Positions 1 to 6,942 of a stretch of 64,000 nt of DNA are shown here, one piece after another (within the stretch, counting starts at the first letter, position 1; each line of letters opens with the position of its first letter). Source of the DNA: Candidatus Bipolaricaulota bacterium (lineage in GTDB: Bacteria > Bipolaricaulota > Bipolaricaulia > UBA7950 > UBA9294); contig JAUWGE010000001.1 in assembly GCA_030606565.1 (NCBI GenBank), positions 68,478-132,477 on the forward strand, written 5' to 3'. The notes beneath the pieces are model-generated. The model saw only the letters and a list, made by a program, of their open reading frames with translations, ran no database searches and was not told the origin of the DNA. The position numbers and the translations under genes were made by a program.

Positions 1-2
1 CG

Positions 3-212
3 GTAAAAGCCGCAAAGAAAGCCCATCCTACGGGCAGGATAATCAATGTTGCTCCCGTCGGACGTAGCAACGAAGCTCAGATCTTGGCAAATGAATGTCA
101 CGCCAAGCTAGTGATGAAAAAAGAGCATTTGAAAGCAGCCCTGATGCCAGAAAGAGTCCAACTTAGTTCGGGGAAAACCGTGACATGCCCAAAGGAATGG
201 AATCACAACTAG
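3..212 (+). CDS. C-terminal end of an unidentified protein (5' truncated)
   Basis: An open frame runs from the window edge to TAG at 210-212 (69 residues visible). It reads VKAAKKAHPTGR at the edge and ends in TCPKEWNHN. It has basic, hydrophilic composition and no motif or membrane segment I recognise. No start is visible, so the gene begins upstream of the window. It is followed nine bases later by a perfect GC-rich hairpin, which suggests a genuine gene end. Function unknown. Confidence 0.45.
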   Translation, partial: VKAAKKAHPTGRIINVAPVGRSNEAQILANECHAKLVMKKEHLKAALMPERVQLSSGKTVTCPKEWNHN

Positions 213-220
213 AAGAAGTA

Positions 221-262
221 GCGCCGCCCTCTGGCGGCGCCATACCCTCGGAGACCCGAGGG
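221..262 (+). terminator. Two consecutive hairpins after the first gene
   Basis: GCGCCGCC-CTCT-GGCGGCGC (221-240) is a perfect 8-bp stem with a 4-nt loop. CCCTCGG-AGAC-CCGAGGG (245-262) is a second, 7-bp stem. There is no T-run, so this is either a weak or Rho-assisted terminator or an mRNA-stabilising structure. Confidence 0.45.
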
Positions 263-351
263 GATCAAGATCTCGCAGCACCTCTAGTATAGCACAATCC
301 GACTCGTTGTCAATGTCGCAAATGTCCCCAAGCGTGCTTACGCAGGTGTCT

Positions 352-438
352 CTAGCGGTTCGTCAATACCGCATCAAAAATGCCTTCGTTATGTCTGTTA
401 TTGAACCTGAACACAAACTCATCAAGATACGCCTGAGT
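352..438 (-). pseudogene. IS1595/ISXO2-type transposase C-terminal remnant
   Basis: The minus strand encodes 28 residues between stops, TQAYLDEFVFRFNNRH followed by NEGIFDAVLTNR and TAG. The YLDEFVFRFNxRH motif is characteristic of the extreme C-terminus of IS1595/ISXO2-like transposases. The rest of the transposase cannot be found upstream, where the frame is broken by stops, so this is a decayed insertion-sequence remnant. The remainder of 263-593 holds no convincing gene; a plus-strand frame at 307-570 is probably antisense noise. Confidence 0.6.
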
Positions 439-593
439 TCACCGTACCTAGAACTTTTAGGTGACGGTTCTCGGTATGGCTGCGCTGAGTATGCCTGTAT
501 TGCTGGTAGACACACTTTCAACCGCCTCGTGCTGTCCTGCAGTAGGGGAGAGGGGAAGGGTGAGGGTTGAAGAAAGGTCGACGTTTCGCAGCC

Positions 594-1370
594 TCACAGA
601 TTGCCAAGAAGGGCCTGCAGCTTGGCGTATGAGATCTCGGGAGGAAGGAAGATCGGGGTAGCAAGAAGGATCGATGGGGTTGGTAGATAGTGGCTGTCAG
701 TAACGCTCCCCCGCTTAGCCCAGAACGGGCCACCAGGGTAATCTGCCTGCCAGTCGAGACTCAGCCAGCATCCCCACTCTGGATACTCTATTATGAAAAA
801 GTCCTTGCCGGAGTTATCCATGGTCAGACCGTACCGCAGCATGATATAGACAACGTTCATCACCACTAAGTTACGATCGGAACCAAGATACACAAGCGTG
901 TAGGCGTGCCCTCCTTCCTCGGTCTTCTCAGCGATCACCATTGCCGTTCCACCAATCAAGCGGACTGCTGTTGCCAGCAAGATGGCGAAATCATCACAGT
1001 CACCCCGGAGTTTTGCTGCGATTGTCTCGCTTGCGGCGGCAAAGCTGTCAAATAACAGAGGATAAGGATCGCTGATGTATACCCAATGGGCCCTGCAGTA
1101 GTCCCAGATGTCACAGGCTTGGGCAATGTTGTAATAGCCTCCATGACGGCGATCGACTAAGGGAAGCAGGAACGAACGCGTGTCCGGATTCCAGTAGTCT
1201 ATTGCGGCATTGATCCGACCTACCAAATAAAAGTCAAAAAGGCCCCACACGATGCCACGTAACACCTCGCCGAAGAACTCTCCAACATCGTCCAACAGGT
1301 CGTCTGCGTACACGGCACTTGCGGACAGCAACACGCATAATAGAGTGATAGCGAGAATACAGCGCCTCAT
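594..1370 (-). CDS. Secreted transglutaminase-like cysteine protease/transglutaminase-fold protein
   Basis: A 258-residue protein. A signal peptide (residues 1-22, MRRCILAITLLC... to SAVYADD) marks it as exported. The transglutaminase-like triad is visible: Cys about 125 in LRGDCDDFAILL, His about 155 in GGHAYTLVYL and Asp about 206 in WLSLDW. These are the classic GDCDD/GHAY/D positions of the superfamily (peptidase or amide-transfer chemistry); the actual substrate is unknown. The start is the ATG at 1370 because a TTTAAC-17 bp-TATAAT promoter predicts transcription starting at about that base, and no SD is present. An ATG nine bases further up overlaps the -10 box. Single gene, no obvious operon partner. 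Confidence 0.8.
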   Translation of the reverse strand: MRRCILAITLLCVLLSASAVYADDLLDDVGEFFGEVLRGIVWGLFDFYLVGRINAAIDYWNPDTRSFLLPLVDRRHGGYYNIAQACDIWDYCRAHWVYISDPYPLLFDSFAAASETIAAKLRGDCDDFAILLATAVRLIGGTAMVIAEKTEEGGHAYTLVYLGSDRNLVVMNVVYIMLRYGLTMDNSGKDFFIIEYPEWGCWLSLDWQADYPGGPFWAKRGSVTDSHYLPTPSILLATPIFLPPEISYAKLQALLGNL

Positions 1371-1377
1371 GCTTCTC

Positions 1378-1406
1378 ATTATAATCAGCTCTCTACAACG
1401 GTTAAA
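1378..1406 (-). promoter_or_regulatory. Sigma70-type promoter, leaderless start
   Basis: On the minus strand -35 TTTAAC (1401-1406), a 17-bp spacer and -10 TATAAT (1378-1383). Seven bases below the -10 is 1371, next to the ATG at 1370, so the mRNA should be leaderless. Confidence 0.7.
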
Positions 1407-1656
1407 GACGATTGATCCCCTATGGATAGCCTAAGAGAAGGGGAGTTGGCGATCAGTACCCCTTAGTGGACTGCTCTTAAACTTCTCTACGGAAGAAGCC
1501 AAACCAGGTTACAGAGTTAAGTTGAAAAGCTGAAACCGATGAAATGGAGCCCTCGATTCGCCCATCGCTTCCTTCTATCCAAAGAAACCGGGGGCTATTA
1601 GTTTCCCATTAGCTATCGTGAGACTCTTACGGTGAGATATCTCGGGGGATTACCCT

Positions 1657-2199
1657 CTAGAAACCCATGTAAAGTGAGATGATAGGTACTACCACCGCTC
1701 CTATGGGAATCCCTAATAACCCGCCCCAGAAGCCTCCGGCGAGAAAGCCCATTCCGACCGCCTGGGGGTAGTTGAAGCGCCCCCACCAGCCCTCTGGTGC
1801 TTCGACAGTGGGGATGGCAATTGCAGCCGCGAGTGCAAAGCTTATCCCTCCCACGACCGCGCTTCCGGCCGCCCCCAACCCGGCGCCGAGGAAGGGAGAC
1901 AGGATGAGCGAGGGTCGGCGTACCAGAGTCATCTCAGCGATCCACCGGCTGGCCAGGGCTCCGGTGGCGGCTGCGGTGGCCGCGACTGGAATCACGATGC
2001 GAAGTGCACTGGAAAGAGGTATGCCAGGGGGACTCGGATTAAGCACGGAGCCAATCCCAAGGCCAAGAATCGCCCCAAAGATCGTCATCCCTGTTCGCAC
2101 CCGCTCCACCTTCTCCGCGGGAAGATCGTTGCCTGAAACCGACAAGCCAGGGATTAGGGCCATCATCAGAACGCAGATAACCGTACGTATCCGTTTCAT
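1657..2199 (-). CDS. Glycine-rich membrane protein of unknown function
   Basis: 180 residues with a cleavable-looking signal (MKRIRTVICVLMMALIPGLSVSG) followed by four or more hydrophobic, Gly/Ala-rich segments with GxxxG patterns (GAILGLGIGSVL, FLGAGLGAAGSAVVGGISFALAAA, GMGFLAGGFWGGLLGIPIGAVVV). Such glycine zippers occur in small membrane-inserting proteins, but I recognise no family. It is preceded by a strong promoter (TTGACA/TATGGT) that leaves only about 3 nt of leader. The 277-bp gap between this gene and the transglutaminase-like gene contains nothing I can identify. Confidence 0.6.
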   Translation of the reverse strand: MKRIRTVICVLMMALIPGLSVSGNDLPAEKVERVRTGMTIFGAILGLGIGSVLNPSPPGIPLSSALRIVIPVAATAAATGALASRWIAEMTLVRRPSLILSPFLGAGLGAAGSAVVGGISFALAAAIAIPTVEAPEGWWGRFNYPQAVGMGFLAGGFWGGLLGIPIGAVVVPIISLYMGF

Positions 2200-2208
2200 A
2201 GTATCTTC

Positions 2209-2248
2209 ACCATAGAAAACCTAGACCATGATTGTCAACTAGGTCTAG
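2209..2248 (-). promoter_or_regulatory. Promoter with overlapping inverted repeat
   Basis: Minus strand -35 TTGACA (2233-2238), 18-bp spacer, -10 TATGGT (2209-2214). The predicted transcript starts near 2202, 3 nt before the ATG at 2199. A perfect 7-bp inverted repeat CTAGACC (2221-2227) / GGTCTAG (2242-2248) encloses the -35 box and part of the spacer, the position expected for a repressor operator. Confidence 0.6.
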
Positions 2249-2400
2249 AGGTAGATCTTGCAATGCGACATTTAGCTAGATGTAATGGCTCTAAGGACTG
2301 ACTCCGCGACCGCCCGCAATGAGAGGGGAACCTCCTTGTTCTGAACCTCCTCGGCAGCAAGGGCGCCTGCTCTGGTGTTGCAAGCCAAGATCAGGTCTAG
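2245..2400. repeat. Possible small TIR element (MITE-like)
   Basis: Left end CTAGAGGTAGATCTTG (2245-2260) and right end CAAGATCAGGTCTAG (2386-2400) form imperfect terminal inverted repeats. The ends resemble the GGGGTCxGATCTTG ends of the elements at 12676-12791 and 13357-13474. The interior has no gene. Weaker than those two because no second full copy was found. Confidence 0.35.
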
Positions 2401-2406
2401 TGAGCT

Positions 2407-3177
2407 TCACACAACTGGTTTGCTACCGCTGGACGTTTCCACCTCGAGGATGCGCGCGATCATGTGCTGCAGCTTGGGGTAGTGTGTGCCGTGCCAGTAT
2501 AGCTTGTCGCAGTCCTGACAGATGAAGTACTCGTCCTGCCTAGCGGCGACCTTCGGCGGAATCCGCTCCAAGACGTCCTGCTTATCGACGGGTGCGAGGA
2601 GGCCGTTGCACATCATGCAGCGCCGGAACGGCTGTACCTGGGCAGCCAAGTCGAAGCGCTGCACCACCTCTTGTGCCTGTACTAGTGGTTGGGTGGAGCG
2701 AATCCAATACCCATGGGTGACAACCCTGCGCTTTAGGATCTCCCGATCGCGGGTGAGGATGACGCGCCCTTCGCTCACCGATGTTGCCACGATCTCATCG
2801 TCCTTATAATCGTTTGCGTGAGCCGTGTCAAAGCCCAACAGGCGCAGGAGGCGCGCCAGCTTTCCCAGGTGAGCGTCGGCGATGAAAGCGATGCAGCGCA
2901 GCGGCCGCCCCCGTAGTCGCACAAGTGGTGTGATGTCCAGGCTTTCGAAGACCGGATACACGGCGACCCGGTCACCCGGACGCAGATGGTAGGTGAAGTC
3001 GACCGAGTGACCGTTGACCAGGACCAGATCGACTTCAACGTGCGGCACACCCAACGCCTCGATCGCGTCCTTGACGGCCGGAGAACCATAGAAGCCATAC
3101 GAAACGGTCCGTCGCCGCCGCGCTGAGGGCAAAAAATCATTCAGCTCTGCGTAGAAACGGAAGTAAGCTGTGTTCAT
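2407..3177 (-). CDS. Mut7-C RNase-domain protein with ubiquitin-like N-terminus
   Basis: 256 residues. Residues 1-80 (MNTAYFRFYAELNDFL... RPGDRVAVYPVFE) look like the beta-grasp ub-Mut7-C module, and residues 95-250 are a Mut7-C domain: FIADAHLGKLARLLRLLGFD, DDEIV, RVILTRDREIL (PIN-like acidic residues) and a zinc ribbon with two CxxC pairs (RRCMMC, ICQDC). Family members are predicted ribonucleases, with RNA target unknown. An upstream in-frame start would add 39 residues, but AGGGAG seven bases before the ATG at 3177 and the match to the domain start favour this one. Confidence 0.85.
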   Translation of the reverse strand: MNTAYFRFYAELNDFLPSARRRRTVSYGFYGSPAVKDAIEALGVPHVEVDLVLVNGHSVDFTYHLRPGDRVAVYPVFESLDITPLVRLRGRPLRCIAFIADAHLGKLARLLRLLGFDTAHANDYKDDEIVATSVSEGRVILTRDREILKRRVVTHGYWIRSTQPLVQAQEVVQRFDLAAQVQPFRRCMMCNGLLAPVDKQDVLERIPPKVAARQDEYFICQDCDKLYWHGTHYPKLQHMIARILEVETSSGSKPVV

Positions 3178-3310
3178 CGCCTCTCCCTGACAACCATCTC
3201 CTTCATCGATCAACCGTTTCAGGGTCATCTTACTGCAAATACGTCGGGGCTCGGACAAGTCGAATCCGCCAATCGATGTTATGGTGAGATCCAACGTCAG
3301 CTATATGTGA

Positions 3311-3759
3311 CTATGGAGACATCAACTCCGGATGACTGCTCTCTAGCCACCGTTTCGCGTCCGCGCAGACTTTCTCTACAAGCGCGATAGCATCTTTGGC
3401 TTCCCGTTCCGACACCGCGCCGGCGCGAACGTAATCGCTAATATTGCGCTTCTTGCGTAGGGCATCCAGATGGCGAACGGTATTCTATAGTCTAACCCAA
3501 TCGTGTACGCAAGGGACTGAAGGGCGTAGTAGTGGTGCCCCTCACGCTGTGGAACCCGGTAACCACCCGCGGCAAGGGCGGCTCTCGCCGCTTGCAGCAC
3601 AGCATTGTACGCAATCCTCAGTTGCCATTCCGGGCTGTGGGTGCCGGTTTGACATTCGCGGAGATCCCGCTTGACAATTGCGAAAAGATCCGCAATCTCC
3701 TGGTGACTTGTCCGATGCTCTACAAGAAGTCCGTTAGCCAGCCAGTCGTCCAAGCTCAT
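3311..3759 (-). pseudogene. HEPN-domain protein, frameshifted (partner of MNT gene)
   Basis: The first frame (from ATG 3759) gives MSLDDWLANGLLVEHRTSHQ... LQSLAYTIGLDYR, a HEPN four-helix N-terminus. Near 3485 the reading must shift by one base to continue as VRHLDALRKKRNISDYVRAG... KDAIALVEKVC... and stop at 3311-3313. The joined product, about 149 residues, matches the usual HEPN length and contains the RKKRNxxDY motif. Without the shift the frame runs into unrelated residues (stop 3376). This is either a true inactivating frameshift or a base-calling error. It overlaps the MNT gene by 26 bp, typical of MNT-HEPN toxin-antitoxin operons in which HEPN is the (RNase-type) toxin. Confidence 0.75.
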
Positions 3760-4339
3760 CTTCGTCTCCGATTACAAACAACTTCGGACTTGCCATCACC
3801 GTCGTGAAAAAGTGATCCCCATCATCAACCTTTTCTCTGACTTCCTCGGCCGGGTAGATAGAAGGGTTCACTTCACGGCGGAGCATCTCCTGGGCGCTTG
3901 CGAGTGCGGACACGACATCGAACAGAGTAACTTCACCTACGATTAGAAGATCAACATCACTGTCAGCGGTCTCCTCACCACGAACGATCGATCCGTAGAT
4001 GAACGCTACGTGAATGCGCTTCCCAAGCGGCGCTAACGCAGCTCGAAGGACATCCACAACACCAGCGGTCTTAACGATGAGGCCCTTCAGATCAGCGAAA
4101 ACTGGACAGTCCGAGTTAGCTTGGAAGTATACTTGATTACCCCGCACAGCCCGCCGGAGCAACTCTGCATCTGTGAGACGTTTCAGCTCGCGTTGCACCG
4201 CCCCTCGCCCTCCCCCGACTGCCCGCACGATCTCGCTCAGGTAAAACTGACGGTCAACTCGGCCATAGAGCAGGGTGAGGATCGAGAGGCGCGTCTTGCC
4301 GAACAACGTCGATCCAATTTGGATGCGATGAACATTCAT
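3734..4339 (-). CDS. MNT-type nucleotidyltransferase with N-terminal winged helix (antitoxin/autorepressor)
   Basis: 201 residues. Residues 5-75 form a winged helix (GKTRLSILTLLYGRVDRQFYLSEIVRAVG...), and residues 105-135 carry the minimal nucleotidyltransferase signature GSIVRGEETADSDVDLLIVG (GS...DxD, residues 116-130). Proteins of this architecture partner HEPN toxins; the MNT domain nucleotidylates or neutralises the toxin and the helix-turn-helix binds DNA. The start at 4339 is preferred over one 15 codons upstream because the latter would place coding sequence across the promoter and operators. No SD; short-leader transcript predicted. Overlaps the downstream HEPN gene. Confidence 0.85.
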   Translation of the reverse strand: MNVHRIQIGSTLFGKTRLSILTLLYGRVDRQFYLSEIVRAVGGGRGAVQRELKRLTDAELLRRAVRGNQVYFQANSDCPVFADLKGLIVKTAGVVDVLRAALAPLGKRIHVAFIYGSIVRGEETADSDVDLLIVGEVTLFDVVSALASAQEMLRREVNPSIYPAEEVREKVDDGDHFFTTVMASPKLFVIGDEDELGRLAG

Positions 4340-4384
4340 ACCCATTCTGGGTACAACTATACCTAAAATGGGTACGAAGTGCAA
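4340..4384 (-). promoter_or_regulatory. MNT promoter with two matching operators
   Basis: -35 TTGCAC (4379-4384), 17-bp spacer, -10 TATAGT (4356-4361). Two 13-bp dyads fit ACCYAnnnTGGGT: ACCTAAAATGGGT (4361-4373), lying between -35 and -10, and ACCCATTCTGGGT (4340-4352), lying on the predicted start site (about 4349). Their centres are 21 bp apart, two helical turns. This is the layout of an autorepressed promoter, with the winged-helix MNT protein the obvious candidate repressor. Confidence 0.7.
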
Positions 4385-4426
4385 GCCTACTCTCGCCCCA
4401 AAGGGAAAGCTTGCTAGAAAGCCCTC

Positions 4427-4765
4427 CTACACCGGTACAAACTGCAGGCCGTGGACCTTCAGGTCGCCTCTTTGTCGCACGATCCCAATGATGGTCTTCA
4501 CCCGTTTTCCGATCTTTGGATCATCGTCGAGCAGTTGCCCGGTCGCGCGCACCCCGCTGTCAAACTCGACGATTGCCAATCTGAGATAGCGCTGCACATA
4601 GTCAAGCGGCAGGGCATACACGTCGGTGTAGGTCAGGACCTTCCCTTCGCCCGCGATCTCGAATTGCTCAAAGTCATCCCCGCCACAGCCTGGACAGATA
4701 GCGTGAGCCGGGTAGCTCTCCTTTCCACAGGCCTTGCAACGAACTCCGTAGACCTTCTCTTCCAT
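4427..4765 (-). CDS. Zn-ribbon/OB-fold protein (DUF35, thiolase-accessory type)
   Basis: 112 residues. The zinc ribbon is CKACGKESYPAHAICPGCG (two CxxC pairs, residues 10-28), followed by an OB-fold (residues 35-105, GEGKVLTYTDVYALPLDYV... IVEFDSGVRATGQL). DUF35 proteins bind acyl-CoA and normally work with a thiolase or thiolase-like partner encoded next door. None is present here; the only neighbour is a 32-residue ORF directly upstream, with which it is probably translationally coupled (2-bp gap). Its role here is therefore open. Confidence 0.8.
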   Translation of the reverse strand: MEEKVYGVRCKACGKESYPAHAICPGCGGDDFEQFEIAGEGKVLTYTDVYALPLDYVQRYLRLAIVEFDSGVRATGQLLDDDPKIGKRVKTIIGIVRQRGDLKVHGLQFVPV

Positions 4766-4767
4766 CT

Positions 4768-4866
4768 TCAGCCCTTGCGCTGGAACTTGGGGTGGGGGAT
4801 CACCTCTATGGTGATTCCCTGCTGGATGTGAGCGTATGGATTCTTAAGTTCGCTTCCGTTACCCAT
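4768..4866 (-). CDS. 32-residue small ORF upstream of DUF35 gene
   Basis: ATG at 4866 to TGA at 4768-4770: MGNGSELKNPYAHIQQGIT and so on, ending HPKFQRKG. It has a good SD (GAAAGGAGAG, 5 nt spacing), which is why I list it. Its stop is 2 bp before the DUF35 start, which itself has a weak SD, so it may serve as a leader for coupling, or be the remnant of a lost larger partner gene such as a thiolase. No homology recognised. Confidence 0.4.
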   Translation of the reverse strand: MGNGSELKNPYAHIQQGITIEVIPHPKFQRKG

Positions 4867-4910
4867 CAAGACTCTCCTTTCAAAGCCAAGATAAAAGGTG
4901 AAAAACCACA

Positions 4911-4927
4911 CCCTCATATAATGAGGG
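4911..4927. promoter_or_regulatory. Perfect 7-bp inverted repeat upstream of DUF35 unit
   Basis: CCCTCAT-ATA-ATGAGGG, 45 bp above the small ORF. A candidate operator; no promoter boxes could be assigned confidently. The rest of 4867-5098 has no gene. Confidence 0.35.
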
Positions 4928-5098
4928 AGCAACTACCTACCGATCACCTCTACTACGAACCCACGACCTGCTTATGTCAGTTACTTCTCCTACCATAGGA
5001 GCTGACCCGCGGGCTGTCAACACTGTTTAGACGTTGATGAGGATGATCGCGCAGCAAACCAGCCCAAGGGCCGACCTATCACAGGAGCACAAGGCGGG

Positions 5099-6130
5099 TT
5101 AGGAAACGAGCTCACTTAGGTGTATCCACGCTGCTTCCTCAAGGTCGGCCAGTTCCAATACTGCGTTGCTGATTGCCGGAAGCGATGATGTGCGCCCCTT
5201 CGCTTGGCTAGCCTCCTTGAACATCTCCGCGACGGTTTGCCACCTATCGCCGATATCCTGGAATGCATCGGCGCTCTCGTTAAAGCGAATTTCGCCAGTG
5301 ATTCCCGCGGCCTCGCGTAGGAAGCGGCTGAACATGTAGCGAAAGATGCCGCCGCCGGTTCCTCCCATAGCGTCGATAAAGACAAACCCGTTGAACAATG
5401 CACCACGCAACGTACCTTCATCGAGCACGTCCGGCCATTTGAGTATCCTTTGGGCGGTCTTGCGAATGCCCTTCACGCCCAGGTTGGTGATCGGCGGTTC
5501 GAGCATCCCCGTTGACATCTCGCGGATCGCTTGACGAACGTCATCCGCGCGTGGCGGGTGCACCTCACTGAAGTCAAAGGTATACCACTTGTTCTTAGGG
5601 GGGAAGGGCTTACAGGTGGCCCCGCGTGCTTTTGCCAGATCGTCCATTGATACGAGATGGAGTTTAACTTCCCGGTCAGCGATGAGCACCTGACGCGCCT
5701 TTAAATCCACTCCACAGACCACGACCACGTGCCCGCCAAAGTGATACTCCTGGCCACCGAAGTCAAAATAAGGAAGAAAACCCATGTCGCACTGGATCAT
5801 TACCGGTTGGCCCCCATCGAGCATCTCCAGAAGGACCTTCTCCGCCTTGCGGACGCTTGAGGTCTGGAAGGACTCAATACGCACGCCGGTACGCTTCCCG
5901 GCCGTCTTCTCCAAGCCCTCCTCTCCGGGTCTTCCCACATTGGCCCGCCCCCCAAAGAACGGCGGAGCACCCTTCATGTGCCAGTAGACAAAGCCTACTC
6001 CTGCCCCCAGTCCCAACAGCAGGCTTTCGCTCACTGGATACCCATAAAACTCGTAGATGTGTCGCATCGAACCGGTGACACAGTGATGGGTGACGAACGA
6101 TTTGAACCCGGGTAATGGCTTAAGGGTCAT
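5099..6130 (-). CDS. BtrH N-terminal-domain / DUF4872 protein
   Basis: 343 residues. The N-terminal part (about 10-150) fits the BtrH_N family: Cys17 in THHCVTGSMRHIYEFYG and His134 in EYHFGGHVVVVCGVD are the candidate catalytic pair of a papain-like fold. The C-terminal half (about 180-335) fits DUF4872 (WYTFDF... GIRKTAQRILKWPD... GGTGGGIFRYMFSRFLREAA). BtrH itself moves an acyl group from a carrier protein in butirosin synthesis; stand-alone relatives are common and uncharacterised, and no carrier-protein gene lies nearby. The start has a strong SD (GGAGGAGGCTAGA). Probably the last gene after the DUF3795 operon, 39 bp below the 59-residue gene. Confidence 0.75.
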   Translation of the reverse strand: MTLKPLPGFKSFVTHHCVTGSMRHIYEFYGYPVSESLLLGLGAGVGFVYWHMKGAPPFFGGRANVGRPGEEGLEKTAGKRTGVRIESFQTSSVRKAEKVLLEMLDGGQPVMIQCDMGFLPYFDFGGQEYHFGGHVVVVCGVDLKARQVLIADREVKLHLVSMDDLAKARGATCKPFPPKNKWYTFDFSEVHPPRADDVRQAIREMSTGMLEPPITNLGVKGIRKTAQRILKWPDVLDEGTLRGALFNGFVFIDAMGGTGGGIFRYMFSRFLREAAGITGEIRFNESADAFQDIGDRWQTVAEMFKEASQAKGRTSSLPAISNAVLELADLEEAAWIHLSELVS

Positions 6131-6169
6131 TCTAGCCTCCTCCCTGTCTCATCGTGCCAATCCATCTGA

Positions 6170-6349
6170 TCATTCGATGCGCTTCGCGATCTGCGACCGG
6201 GCTATGGCGGCTTTCGCCGTCTCGACATCGGGATCGTCCTTGGAACACTCCAGCAAGTGACGCAGCGTGAGGTAGCGCACCGAGGGATTATCCGGCTCCA
6301 GAAGCCAGGCGATAGGATCCCCTCTTACCTTCTCCTGGGGACTGCTCAT
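6170..6349 (-). CDS. 59-residue protein, N-terminal-like piece of a HEAT-type family
   Basis: MSSPQEKVRGDPIAWLLEPDNPSVRYLTLRHLLECSKDD..., stop at 6170-6172. The DPIxWLLExDNPSVRYxTLRxLL motif is the N-terminus of a larger (about 300-residue) all-helical family often mis-annotated as nitrogen fixation protein NifH. Here the gene stops after 59 residues, so it is either a truncated gene or a stand-alone single-motif protein. Its ATG overlaps the TGA of the preceding DUF3795 gene (ATGA) and it has an SD-like GGAGGAAGAGAAG, so it is translated with that operon. Confidence 0.65.
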   Translation of the reverse strand: MSSPQEKVRGDPIAWLLEPDNPSVRYLTLRHLLECSKDDPDVETAKAAIARSQIAKRIE

Positions 6350-6942
6350 CTTCTCTTCCTCCGCAACGCCAGATCGATCCCCAAGTCCGACGCCGCCTCT
6401 TCGATAAGTTTCCTCATCGCCTTTGCTATCTTCTTCTGATCTGTCTCATCCACAGCCCCTTGGTCGAGTGACCTCTTCATCTTGTCTATCGCCCGCTCGA
6501 TCGTACGCGGGGGCATCAAAGCGCACGCGGTGCAGTAGAGGGTCATTGATCGCCCGGCGTTGTAGTTTGAGATAAGGTGTTCCGCCAACAGGCGGCGCTT
6601 CCGCTGTTCCTGCAAGAAGGAATCGAGGCCGTCTTGCTTGATCTCGTCAAGGTTCGGAAGGGCCGGTTTATGACTCACGAAGCTGTCGAGACCCTTCTCA
6701 ACACCCAGCACCCGCAGTAGCCTCCCGCATGGATACTCGCTGCACTCGGCACAGGTGGTGAATCCTCGCTTGGTGACGCAGCGGTAGACGCTGCAGTAGG
6801 AATGTTGCTCGCCCAAATGACAACCGAGGCACCGGCTGGTTGCTCTCGATTGGTACCGGGGACACAGACCGCAGTACAGGCCGCAAGAGCCAACGAGATC
6901 TTTCTCCTCGTGCACTTCTGTAACCCCACCTTTACTCCCCAT
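6346..6942 (-). CDS. DUF3795 cysteine-rich protein
   Basis: 198 residues. The Cys-rich DUF3795 module is CGLYCGLCPRYQSRATSRCLGC, then CSVYRC and CAECSEYPCGRLL (about 18-75), typical spacing for a metal or Fe-S binding site of unknown role. A helical C-terminal half with a basic tail (LALRRKRR) follows. The start at ATG 6942 overlaps the previous gene by 11 bp; a GTG at 6915 with AAAGGTGG upstream is an alternative. Third gene of a tandem DUF3795 run reading 7804-7460, 7345-6932, 6942-6346. Confidence 0.8.
   Translation of the reverse strand: MGSKGGVTEVHEEKDLVGSCGLYCGLCPRYQSRATSRCLGCHLGEQHSYCSVYRCVTKRGFTTCAECSEYPCGRLLRVLGVEKGLDSFVSHKPALPNLDEIKQDGLDSFLQEQRKRRLLAEHLISNYNAGRSMTLYCTACALMPPRTIERAIDKMKRSLDQGAVDETDQKKIAKAMRKLIEEAASDLGIDLALRRKRR

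Noticed and set aside
307..570. 87-codon plus-strand open frame
   Set aside because: Antisense to the IS1595 transposase tail, low-complexity end (GEGKGEG), no SD and no recognisable domain.
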